NCBI GenBank assembly: GCA_017650305.1
Contig: JAGCFD010000040.1
Span: 1 to 45,413 of the forward strand
Reading direction: 5' to 3'
DNA: 45,413 nt
Origin: Bacteroidales bacterium
Lineage (GTDB): Bacteria; Bacteroidota; Bacteroidia; Bacteroidales; WCHB1-69
The notes beneath the pieces were generated by a model that worked only from the letters and a program-made list of their open reading frames with translations, did not search any database and was not told where the DNA came from. Both the position numbers and the translations under genes were made by a program. Each line of letters begins with the position of its first letter. The stretch's first letter is position 1. Of the stretch, positions 15,706 through 23,939 are shown piece by piece.

Positions 15706-17307
15706 ATGAAAGAGACGACAAAAGACAAGCTAAACCTGCTCTGGCTCATCGCCATGGTGATCTTCACTCCCGCCGCGGGAGCGCTGCTCAACTACTATGT
15801 CTTTGAGTTCCGCAGCGTACTGTTGCTGCTGATGTGGACGGCGGTGCTCCTCATTCCCTACGTCCTTTTTCATAAAAAGTGGCTCTATGCGACCGCTGCG
15901 TGCCTGCTGTTTGTAGACGGCTTCGTCAATCTTTTCCATTGGGTGGTGCTGAAATGCCCGCTGAACGCCTCCTCCATTTTCGTGTTCCTGAACACCAACT
16001 TCAACGAAGCCACGGAATTCATGACCATTAAGACGACCCCCTGGCTGTTGCTATTCGTCCCCTATGTCGCTTTGTTTGTCGTCACCTTGAAGCGCATCCC
16101 GCCTCTCGCGTTCAAATCGAAAGGCGAGATAATCGTCTGGTCGGTCCTATGGCTTTCCGTCGCGATATTCTTCACCGACAATATCGTCAACAAACGCTTT
16201 CTCCGACTTGCGGTTCCAGACGTGGAGCGTGCAGTGGTCTCTTTTGCCCAAGAATCGAAAGAGTACAACCGGTTGAAAATCCGCGACCTGTTTCAACTCG
16301 ACGCAGATGTGGCGACCGAAGATTCCACGCTTGTGGTGGTAGTCGTGGGCGAATCGTGCAACCGCAACCACATGTCACTTTACGGTTATGGACGCGAAAC
16401 GACGCCGCGGCTGCAGGCGCGAAACGACATCCTGGTATTCGACAATGTGGTGAGCGCTAACTCGAACACGCTCTATTCGGTGATGAACTTCCTGACAAGC
16501 AACAACATGGAGCAGCATCAGCCCCTCGACAGCTGCATCCACATCTTCGACGTTCTGCACTCGACCCCATATCGTTCGTATTGGATTTCGAACCAGTCGC
16601 CAATCGGGCTATGGGAAAACGGCGTCACCAATCTGGTTCAGCATGCCGACGTGAAGAGGTTCGTCAATGTCACTTCCAACTCTTCGATGGAGAGCACGCA
16701 GATAGCATCGTTCGACCAACGGCTTTTCGAGCCGCTGCAATCCGCCATCCACGACAGTACGAAACACAAGGTGGTTTTCGTTCACCTTTTAGGCTGCCAC
16801 ACCCAGTACGACAAACGTTACCCCAGCGAATTTGCCCTGTTCAAAGAAAGAGGCGACAAGCGCACACGGGTAACGAACGCCTACGACAACGCGGTCTATT
16901 ACAACGACTTCGTGGTGGATTCCCTTTTCTCGATGCTGAGTCGCTACAGTTCGTCGCATCGGAAGGTGCGTGTATCGGCCATCTACTTCTCCGACCACGG
17001 CGAGAATGTGTACGACGAAGGCGACTACTGCGGGCATAACTATTCGGACAGGATCCCGCACGCCAATGTCGAGATCCCGTTCATCTTGTGGCTGTCGCCC
17101 TCGCAAAAGGAGCACCTCGCCGCCCACCACTTCCCTGTCGAAAGCCGACTGCACACCCCCTACATGCTTGACGATCTTTTCCACACCATCATCGACCTCA
17201 GCGACATCACCACCCCGTGTTTCGACAAAACCAGAAGCTTCGTGAACCGCGATTTCGACTCGACCCGCCGCCGCATCTTGGAAGACGGAAACGAGTATAT
17301 ACGTTGA
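15706..17307 (+). CDS. Phosphoethanolamine transferase-type membrane sulfatase (EptA/CptA-like)
   Basis: Inner-membrane enzyme of 533 aa expected to move phosphoethanolamine onto lipid A, core sugar or another envelope target. The ATG at 15706 is chosen because earlier in-frame starts lie inside the tRNA. About five transmembrane helices span residues 1-160. The periplasmic alkaline-phosphatase-fold domain follows. VVGESCNRNHMSLYGYGRETTP has Ser 217 where EptA/MCR enzymes have the nucleophile Thr. The metal motif YFSDHGENVYDEG lies near 430. Its codons look richer in TCG, CGC and GAC than those of its neighbours. It starts 22 nt after the tRNA terminator. Confidence 0.87.
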   Translation: MKETTKDKLNLLWLIAMVIFTPAAGALLNYYVFEFRSVLLLLMWTAVLLIPYVLFHKKWLYATAACLLFVDGFVNLFHWVVLKCPLNASSIFVFLNTNFNEATEFMTIKTTPWLLLFVPYVALFVVTLKRIPPLAFKSKGEIIVWSVLWLSVAIFFTDNIVNKRFLRLAVPDVERAVVSFAQESKEYNRLKIRDLFQLDADVATEDSTLVVVVVGESCNRNHMSLYGYGRETTPRLQARNDILVFDNVVSANSNTLYSVMNFLTSNNMEQHQPLDSCIHIFDVLHSTPYRSYWISNQSPIGLWENGVTNLVQHADVKRFVNVTSNSSMESTQIASFDQRLFEPLQSAIHDSTKHKVVFVHLLGCHTQYDKRYPSEFALFKERGDKRTRVTNAYDNAVYYNDFVVDSLFSMLSRYSSSHRKVRVSAIYFSDHGENVYDEGDYCGHNYSDRIPHANVEIPFILWLSPSQKEHLAAHHFPVESRLHTPYMLDDLFHTIIDLSDITTPCFDKTRSFVNRDFDSTRRRILEDGNEYIR

Positions 17308-17432
17308 TTTTCAGTGAATCTCACACACACTTGCCATAGTTGAAAAGAATCAATCCGCTATAACGGTTTCACTTTTCTGTATGCTATCTTTGAATCTTTG
17401 TGTGACAGAACCGTGACGAAAACCGTTCCTTA

Positions 17433-18263
17433 TCAATGTTTTCGGCAAATCATCAGGACCTTATAGGGTATCTGATTCGGGATTTTCTCCCCTTCCTTCA
17501 ACACTTCATTCCGGATATTGACCGCCGTGATGCTGTTCGGACACATTTCGTTCATCCTGTCATAGAGGTACTCTGCTCTCATTTTCGCTGGGATATAAGA
17601 CCAGTATTCGTATTGATAATCCCAATAGGTGATTTCAAAACGGGCACCAGGATGACAAAGAGTGTTCATCACACTGTCGAGATGCGCCAGCGAGAAGTCG
17701 CGGAGTTCCGCCTTGGCGAGCCACCAGTTCAATTTCACGATGATGGTGTCTTCCGTGGGCTGTATGTTCAGACCTTCTGCACATTTGGCCTCTTGAAGCG
17801 TCCATTCGGGTGACCTGTTTTGAGCGTCCAGCCGCACCTCGCGCCCCTCCGACAGAACAAACACTGCAAGTTGGTCGTTTTCAACACCGAAACGGATGGC
17901 GGCATCGAGAGAGTCTTCAGGAAAGAGGCGGGAGCTGTCGAAATAGTAAAGACTGTCGGTGGTATCCAGCCAGCCGCCGACATAGCCGTCATGCCGCTTC
18001 GCGTGCCGCACCACCCGTCCGAGTTGTTTGCGCGAGTGGCTCCCCTGCGTGGCAGCGTACGCCACGACAACCCCATTCACCGGCTCTGTCATCGTGTTGA
18101 TGTCCAAGGTGAAACCGTCCGGATGGCTGATACCGTATGTCCAAATACTGTCTGCGAGGGCTTTGACACCGCCCGTGCCCGACAGCCTGCGGTTGCTGTA
18201 GCAGGAAGTCAGCAGCAGCGCGCAACTCAATAGCAATATCTGGATTGGAATCTTTTTTATCAT
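17433..18263 (-). CDS. Lipoprotein of unknown function
   Basis: Protein of 276 aa with a lipoprotein signal (LLLTSC, Cys 21). Two parts can be seen. Residues about 40-145 contain SHPDGFTLDINTMTEPVNG, VVAYAATQGSH, VGGWLDTTDSLYYFDSSR and AAIRFGVENDQLAVFVL. From memory this pattern resembles a small domain found in Bacteroidota phage and mobile-element proteins (GGW-D-YYFD followed by AI-FG-EN-Q-AIF-L). Residues about 165-276 have no recognised features. It stands alone between the transferase gene and the PPIase operon. The function is unknown; the resemblance needs a profile search. Confidence 0.75.
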   Translation of the reverse strand: MIKKIPIQILLLSCALLLTSCYSNRRLSGTGGVKALADSIWTYGISHPDGFTLDINTMTEPVNGVVVAYAATQGSHSRKQLGRVVRHAKRHDGYVGGWLDTTDSLYYFDSSRLFPEDSLDAAIRFGVENDQLAVFVLSEGREVRLDAQNRSPEWTLQEAKCAEGLNIQPTEDTIIVKLNWWLAKAELRDFSLAHLDSVMNTLCHPGARFEITYWDYQYEYWSYIPAKMRAEYLYDRMNEMCPNSITAVNIRNEVLKEGEKIPNQIPYKVLMICRKH

Positions 18264-18361
18264 GAATTGTTAGTTTTAAGCAAGTAAACGATTATGGCAT
18301 ATCAGATTAAAAGGTTATTATCGACTAGGCGATTGGATGATGAAAAATTTCTTTTAATTAG

Positions 18362-18369
18362 CAAAAATA
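18362..18369 (-). promoter_or_regulatory. Possible -7 element for the unknown lipoprotein gene
   Basis: CAAAAATA reads TATTTTTG on the minus strand, about 100 nt upstream of the ATG at 18263. A second identical motif occurs at 18399-18406. No -33 box was seen for either. Confidence 0.4.
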
Positions 18370-18432
18370 AAAAATATTTCAAGAGACTGGCATGCCTTCA
18401 AAAATACCCCATCCAATCAAAAAAGAATTTTA

Positions 18433-18468
18433 TATCTTTGCTCTTCCATATTTAAATGGGTAATTTTG
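18433..18468 (+). promoter_or_regulatory. Tandem promoter for the PPIase operon
   Basis: TATCTTTG (18433-18440) and TAATTTTG (18461-18468) both match TAnnTTTG. The TTTG of the first (18437-18440) lies exactly 20 nt before the second, so it can also act as the -33 box of the second. The PPIase ATG is at 18508. Confidence 0.7.
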
Positions 18469-18507
18469 TTCTATAAAATTGATTAACAAATAATTACAAT
18501 AAATAAA

Positions 18508-20250
18508 ATGAAACGAATTGCTGTTTTATTTGCCTTATGCTTAGGATGCATGGCAATTTTTGCCCAGGAGGACAACCGAGTATTGATGACAATCGGTAAA
18601 GAGACTATCACTGTTAGTGATTTTGTAAAAGCCTATCAGAAGAACAACCTGTTGAGTGAAGCTACGGAGAACGACCTGCGCGAGTACCGCGAGCTCTTCA
18701 TCAATTATAGGCTGAAGGTACAGGAAGCTGAAGCGATGCAGTTGGACACCAGCGCCAGCTTCATTGCGGAATTGGGTTCCTACGAGACTCAGTCCGCCCA
18801 GCCTTATCTCGTTGACAATCATGTGAGTGACGAGTTAGTTGAAGAAGCTTACGAGCGTTCCAAGAGTCAGGTCCGTGCCTCCCACATCCTGGTGCGCTGC
18901 AATCCGTCAGCCTCTCCCAAGGACACTTTGGCTGCATACAACAAGATTCTCGACATCCGCAATAAGATCATGAATGGCCTTAACTTCAACGAGGCTGCCG
19001 CTCTCTATTCCGAGGATGAGTCGGCCCGTGAATATGTCAACCCACAGAACAACACCCATCATTATGGCAACAAGGGCGAGCTTGGCTATTTCTCCATCTT
19101 CGAGATGATCTATCCCTTTGAGACAGCCGCTTACAGCACTCCTGTCGGCAGTGTCTCCATGCCCTTCCGCACCCAGTTCGGATACCACATCGTCTATGTC
19201 CAGGACAAAGTGCCTGCCATGGGCAAGATTTGGGTCTCCCAGATCTTTGTGGCTGACTCTGCCGCTTTGAGTGGTACCGTCAGACCGGAGATCATGGAAC
19301 GGCTGAATGAGATTCAGGGCGCTTATAACCAAGGGATTCCCTTTGATACTTTGGCAAAACGCTATTCCGATGACAAAGCCACGAAAGACAATGGCGGCCA
19401 CATGGAGCCTTTCATCCCAAGCCGCAGACCCGGCAACTATGTCTCCGCTGCCATCAAAGCCCGTCCAGGTATGATGACCGCCCCTGTCCCGACCGCAATC
19501 GGCTGGCACTTCCTCCGTTGTGACTCTGTCGCCAAGGCCATCGTCAACGATGAAAGCCGTTACATGATCAAACAACGCATATCCCGCGACAGTCGTGCCC
19601 AAAAGAGCAAAGAGGTTCTTGTGGAACGACTCAAAAAAGAGTACAACTACGAAGAAAGCGGCAAAAACAAAGCCATCAAATTCTTTAACAAGCATGTTGA
19701 TGCCAACTATTTCCAATCCACCGACAACAGCCTGTCCTTCCTCAAAGGCATTGAGAAACTGAAACCGATGTGCACCTTTGCCGACCAAAAACTAACAGCG
19801 CAAGAATTTGCCAAATATCTATCACGTTATCAAGGCGTTAAAATCAACGGCACCGTTGCAGACTTTCTGGAACAAGTATATCCCAACTTTGTAAATGAGA
19901 ATATTCTTCTATATGAAAGAAAACATCTGAAAGAGAAATATCCGGAATTCAGAGACTTGGTTCGCGAATTCCACGACGGCATTCTTCTTTATGAAATCAA
20001 CACCCAGAAAGTTTGGGGTGCTGCCATCCAAGACAGCGTGGGTTTGGCAAACTTCTATGAAAAGATCAAGACCAATTTCCCGAATGATGATCCCGAGGCA
20101 GAATCTCCTTACAAACCGATGAGCGAAGTACGTGCATTGGTCATCACGCGTTATCAAGACTTTCTGGAGCAAGAATGGATAAAAGAATTGCGCGCCAAAT
20201 ATCCGATCAAGGTGGATGAAAAGGTATTCTCCAGCATTCTGAAACGATAA
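18508..20250 (+). CDS. SurA-like peptidyl-prolyl isomerase with two parvulin domains
   Basis: Periplasmic chaperone/isomerase of 580 aa with a signal peptide (ending MAIFAQ). Residues about 25-125 form a SurA-type chaperone N-domain (TVSDFVKAYQKNN, YRLKVQEAEAMQ). The first parvulin domain (about 131-235) has RASHILVRC, LGYFSIFEMIYPFE and FGYHIVYVQDK. The second (about 240-345) has WVSQIFV, GGHMEPF and IGWHFLRCDS. The C-terminal 230 residues complete the chaperone part. It likely escorts outer-membrane proteins toward the BAM complex. Its stop overlaps the next ATG by one base (TAATG), so both genes are probably coupled. Confidence 0.93.
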   Translation: MKRIAVLFALCLGCMAIFAQEDNRVLMTIGKETITVSDFVKAYQKNNLLSEATENDLREYRELFINYRLKVQEAEAMQLDTSASFIAELGSYETQSAQPYLVDNHVSDELVEEAYERSKSQVRASHILVRCNPSASPKDTLAAYNKILDIRNKIMNGLNFNEAAALYSEDESAREYVNPQNNTHHYGNKGELGYFSIFEMIYPFETAAYSTPVGSVSMPFRTQFGYHIVYVQDKVPAMGKIWVSQIFVADSAALSGTVRPEIMERLNEIQGAYNQGIPFDTLAKRYSDDKATKDNGGHMEPFIPSRRPGNYVSAAIKARPGMMTAPVPTAIGWHFLRCDSVAKAIVNDESRYMIKQRISRDSRAQKSKEVLVERLKKEYNYEESGKNKAIKFFNKHVDANYFQSTDNSLSFLKGIEKLKPMCTFADQKLTAQEFAKYLSRYQGVKINGTVADFLEQVYPNFVNENILLYERKHLKEKYPEFRDLVREFHDGILLYEINTQKVWGAAIQDSVGLANFYEKIKTNFPNDDPEAESPYKPMSEVRALVITRYQDFLEQEWIKELRAKYPIKVDEKVFSSILKR

Positions 20251-21083
20251 TGATGCGTAAATTACTTCCTGTTGCCATAGCAGCACTCTTGATGCTAACC
20301 GCTTGTCATAGAGAGAAAGACAAGCTGGTGGCAGAAGTATATTACCACAAGCTATATCAATCCGAGATACGCAAGAACATGCCCTCCGGTCTCTCGCCTG
20401 AGGATAGCCTGAATTTGGTTCACGACTATATCAACCAATGGATTCGCGAGCAACTGCTTCTGCATGAAGCCGAGAAAACGCTTGGCATCGGTGAAAAAAA
20501 CTTTGACAAGCAGCTTGAAGAATATCGTAACAACCTGTTAATCAACGCTCTATTTGATAAACTCACCAAAGACCTTCCAGAAGATGAGAATTTTCAGCAA
20601 GAGATGACGGAGTTTAACAAACGCTACAACAACAGTTATGCGGTCAAGAAGCCCATCATCCAGCTGAACTACATCAAATTATCCAAAGGCTCCCCTATCC
20701 TGCCGAAAGTGAAAGCCATTCTGTTTGACCCTGAGCGTCGAAACACAGAAAAAGACACCTTGGTAGCTTTGTTGGGAGATTCTGTGGAATACATGCTGGA
20801 TGACGACCAGTGGTTGTACGTTGACGATATAGAGCAAGAGACCTCATTATCCATTGATCCGGCGAAAATCAAGGAGCATCCGAATCTTGAGAAGCAGACT
20901 GGAGACAGTCATTATCTGCTTGTCATTCTCAAATACAAGAACCAGCGGTCTGTCAGCGAGACAGATGAAGAGCAGGCGGCGGTGCGCATGATGTTGATGA
21001 ACCAGCGCCGCCAACAATATCTGGAAGAATATGTGAACAAGCTTTATGACGAGGCCTTGAGCAAAGGCGTCATCATCCAATAA
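20250..21083 (+). CDS. SurA-N-like chaperone lipoprotein
   Basis: Protein of 277 aa with a lipoprotein signal (LLMLTAC, Cys 19). After it comes VAEVYYHKLYQSEI and DYINQWIREQLLLHEAEKTLG, the usual SurA/PpiC N-terminal helical pattern, followed by a charged helical region. The later part (residues about 130-277) has no clear parvulin active site. Probably a membrane-anchored companion of the upstream isomerase. In Bacteroidota such pairs or triplets of PPIase genes are common. It ends head-on against the permease gene, the two stop codons touching. Confidence 0.82.
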   Translation: MMRKLLPVAIAALLMLTACHREKDKLVAEVYYHKLYQSEIRKNMPSGLSPEDSLNLVHDYINQWIREQLLLHEAEKTLGIGEKNFDKQLEEYRNNLLINALFDKLTKDLPEDENFQQEMTEFNKRYNNSYAVKKPIIQLNYIKLSKGSPILPKVKAILFDPERRNTEKDTLVALLGDSVEYMLDDDQWLYVDDIEQETSLSIDPAKIKEHPNLEKQTGDSHYLLVILKYKNQRSVSETDEEQAAVRMMLMNQRRQQYLEEYVNKLYDEALSKGVIIQ

Positions 21084-22094
21084 CTACGACTTTCTCAGCA
21101 CGAGATAAACGAAATAGGGAGCGCCGGCCAATGCGGTGATGCTTCCCACGGGCAATTCGGCGGGTGCAGCAATTGTGCGCGCCAGCGTATCGGCTATTAA
21201 CAGGAAGAATGCGCCAAAGAGCAGTGAATAGGCGAACAGATGCCTGTTGTTGCTTCCGAACAAGATTCTGGCGATATGAGGTACGATGAGTCCGATGAAG
21301 CCGATCACACCGCAGAAGGAGACGATCACAGACACCAAGACTGATGAGGTCACCAGTGTGACGATGACAGTACGTCGTGTATTCACGCCCAAGGTCTGTG
21401 CCGACTCGCCGCCCATCTGCAAGATGTTAAGGTCTTTGGCATAAAAGAACAAGACGCCCACCGCCGCCAGCATCAGAGGAAACATGATGGCGATCTCCGG
21501 CCAGGAGATGGATGACAGGCTGCCCATCGTCCAAAAATAGATCTTATGCATCTCTTGTTGGTTGACCACAATCAGCAGCGTGATCACTGCCGACATGAAG
21601 AAGTTGAGGGCTATGCCGGTCAGCAGAAGTGTTTGCGTGGCATGCCCGCCCTTGATCTTGGCCACGCCAACTATGAACAACAACGTAGCAAGTGCCGTGA
21701 CCAGCGCCAGCGCTGTGATGCCGAACAAGAAGGTATCCCATCCTATAATGATGGCGATAGCTGCACCCAGGGAGGCGCCGGAGGAGATGCCCAAGATGTA
21801 TGGGTCGCAAATCGGATTCCGGAAAATGCTCTGGAACACGCCGCCGCAAATAGCCAAGGAGGCGCCCGCCAACAGGCTCATCACGATGCGGGGAATGCGC
21901 AACTGCCACAAGGTCAGCGTGTAGAAATCGGGCATAGTCACCCCGGAAAACAAGCCAAACTTTTGCAAGATGCAGACCATCACACTCTTGGCGGGAATGT
22001 GCACCACTCCAATGAAAACCGCACCTATTGCCGCCAAGAGAAGCAGCACTGCGATCAAAGGCATCCAGAAATAATGTTTGGTCTGTTCTTTCAT
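21084..22094 (-). CDS. FecCD/BtuC-family ABC transporter permease
   Basis: Inner-membrane permease of 336 aa for import of iron-siderophore, heme or cobalamin. The ATG at 22094 is used because a TTG 12 nt upstream overlaps the promoter motif. About nine to ten transmembrane helices are visible. The family pattern is clear: LRIPRIVMSLLAGASLAICGGVFQ (read in parts), NPICDPYILGISSGASLGA, FSGVIGFIGLIVPHIAR-like FCGVIGFIGLIVPHIARIL and ELPVGSITALAGAPYFVYLVLRKS. No ATPase or binding-protein gene is adjacent, which is unusual; partners must be elsewhere. Confidence 0.93.
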   Translation of the reverse strand: MKEQTKHYFWMPLIAVLLLLAAIGAVFIGVVHIPAKSVMVCILQKFGLFSGVTMPDFYTLTLWQLRIPRIVMSLLAGASLAICGGVFQSIFRNPICDPYILGISSGASLGAAIAIIIGWDTFLFGITALALVTALATLLFIVGVAKIKGGHATQTLLLTGIALNFFMSAVITLLIVVNQQEMHKIYFWTMGSLSSISWPEIAIMFPLMLAAVGVLFFYAKDLNILQMGGESAQTLGVNTRRTVIVTLVTSSVLVSVIVSFCGVIGFIGLIVPHIARILFGSNNRHLFAYSLLFGAFFLLIADTLARTIAAPAELPVGSITALAGAPYFVYLVLRKS

Positions 22095-22103
22095 TTTAGC
22101 TGG

Positions 22104-22111
22104 CAAAAATA
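22104..22111 (-). promoter_or_regulatory. -7 promoter element for the permease gene
   Basis: CAAAAATA reads TATTTTTG on the minus strand, 9 nt upstream of the ATG at 22094. The 5' leader would be very short or absent. Confidence 0.55.
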
Positions 22112-22221
22112 ATAAAAAAAAAAGAAGTGAAAGGAAGGGACCATGAACTTTGAACCATAAACGTTAATACTAATGATAACTTTAACCTCCCAACCTCAAC
22201 TTTTCGTATTCTTAATTTGTG

Positions 22222-22229
22222 TACCTTTG
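22222..22229 (+). promoter_or_regulatory. -7 promoter element for the PNGase-cca operon
   Basis: TACCTTTG matches TAnnTTTG and lies 27 nt before the ATG at 22257. No exact TTTG -33 box was seen. Confidence 0.55.
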
Positions 22230-22256
22230 CCGCCTCATAAAAAAATGTAACATGAT

Positions 22257-23936
22257 ATGAAACGAATTCTCCTCATAACCTTAATTGTCGTCACATCTTT
22301 AGTCTGTGAAGCCCAACATCGACTGATTTACGAGTCCTTCACTATCGGTGGCCAAGACACCTCTCACACAGAGGTGGTGCGACTGGGCGACCATCTGATG
22401 ATCCACTCCGCGGACGCGCCCCCCGCACATCCCATCCCCGGCATCGCCAGATCCTACACCTACGTCTATTATGATGAAGACTCCGTCGTCTCCCAACTGC
22501 AATACCCTGATGGCAGCCACTACGCTGTCTTCACGTTGGACGGAGCCGCCAACTACAAAAAAGAGGGCACTGAAAAAGTACAGGGATATCTCTGCGACAA
22601 ATACACGATCACCCTATTCTCCAACAAGATTGAGCTCTGGGTAACCCAGGATCTGAAATTCAGGGCCACCCCGTCAATCAACTTTGTGGACCTGCCCGGT
22701 GTCTTGGTGCAGTATCGTCGGAACGGCAATGCCATCCTGCGCCTGGTTTCCGTCATGAAAGACAAGCACATCGGTCCGCTGAATGGCAAACAGGGAACGC
22801 GGGTAACCGGTTCGGAGCTCCACAAAATGGAAATCGACCGTAAAGTCATCACGCGGCCCATCTTCGATGAAGCCCAGATATGCTTCAACCCGAAGTTACC
22901 CAAGCCTACTGCATTCCCTTACGACAGTGTGGTTCGTTGCGCCAACGGCACCCTGATCGTGAAGCGCGTCAAGATGGATCGTCTGCCCGAACACTACAAG
23001 GTCTTCGCCGAGGTCACGGAGTATTCCAATGGCGATGCATACGACCGCACAGGTTCCATCTTCATCATTCCTGCCGACAAGGCCACGACCATGCTTCAGG
23101 CCTTGAGAGACAGTGTTGAGGTGCTCCCCTACTTCACCGACAAAAACGGCAGCCAATATCACGGAATAATCAGAACGGCAGACTATGACCCGGTGGTGGA
23201 GATGATGCGTTTCTTCACCCCCTTTGGCGTACGCCATTTCAACCAGTACCGTTCTTTGGGCGACAGGGATTGGGCCAACGAGGTTTACTACAAACAGGAC
23301 ATCAGCGACCTGCTTCCGTTGTTGGATGGAGACGTTTTCATCGGTGCTTTCATCGGCAACTATGACGGCGGCGGGCACAAATTGTCCCTCACATTGAAGG
23401 CCTACCCCGAGGGAGACACCTGGGAATTTGACGACAAGACGGGATATATTGTCGAGCCTCTCTTCAACACCTGCAATGTGATGGAGATGGCAGGACAAAA
23501 CTACGGGCGTCTTTTCGGCACCGACAGTCTGACCGTCACCTTTGATGTGCCGGAGGGCATTGAACGGTTGGAGCTTAGATTCATCACCACAGGTCATGGC
23601 GGCTGGGACACGGGCGACGAGTTCGTTCCCAAGGAGAACACCATTTTGATTGACGGCCAGCGTTATTACAGTTTCACTCCGTGGCGCGAAGACTGCGGCA
23701 CCTACCGAACCTCGAACCCTGCGTCCGGCAACTTCTGGAATGGCATGTCATCGTCCGACTATTCCCGTTCCGGCTGGTGTCCGGGCACTGCCACACAACC
23801 CGTGCATGTCACCCTTTCAGGTCTGAAGCCTGGGCATCACACCATGACGATCGCCATCCCGCAGGGAGAGCCTGAAGGTGGCAGTTTCAGCGCATGGAAT
23901 GTATCCGGTGTTTTAATTGGACAATATCGAAAATAG
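22257..23936 (+). CDS. PNGase F-like glycoamidase with N-terminal GLPGLI-like region
   Basis: Exported protein of 559 aa with a signal peptide (ending VCEAQ). The C-terminal half (about 330-559) resembles peptide-N-glycanase F, which cleaves N-glycans from Asn of glycoproteins. It has the two-jelly-roll pattern with GHGGWDTGDEF, a CGTYRTSNP loop and the diagnostic SGWCPG. The N-terminal part (about 20-190) has KVQGYLCDKYTITLF, ELWVTQDL and DLPGVLVQYRRNG, like the GLPGLI family. It may correspond to the bowl-like N-terminal domain of type II PNGases. The cca gene follows after 3 nt. A scavenging role on host or plant glycoproteins is inferred. Confidence 0.85.
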   Translation: MKRILLITLIVVTSLVCEAQHRLIYESFTIGGQDTSHTEVVRLGDHLMIHSADAPPAHPIPGIARSYTYVYYDEDSVVSQLQYPDGSHYAVFTLDGAANYKKEGTEKVQGYLCDKYTITLFSNKIELWVTQDLKFRATPSINFVDLPGVLVQYRRNGNAILRLVSVMKDKHIGPLNGKQGTRVTGSELHKMEIDRKVITRPIFDEAQICFNPKLPKPTAFPYDSVVRCANGTLIVKRVKMDRLPEHYKVFAEVTEYSNGDAYDRTGSIFIIPADKATTMLQALRDSVEVLPYFTDKNGSQYHGIIRTADYDPVVEMMRFFTPFGVRHFNQYRSLGDRDWANEVYYKQDISDLLPLLDGDVFIGAFIGNYDGGGHKLSLTLKAYPEGDTWEFDDKTGYIVEPLFNTCNVMEMAGQNYGRLFGTDSLTVTFDVPEGIERLELRFITTGHGGWDTGDEFVPKENTILIDGQRYYSFTPWREDCGTYRTSNPASGNFWNGMSSSDYSRSGWCPGTATQPVHVTLSGLKPGHHTMTIAIPQGEPEGGSFSAWNVSGVLIGQYRK

Positions 23937-23939
23937 AAG

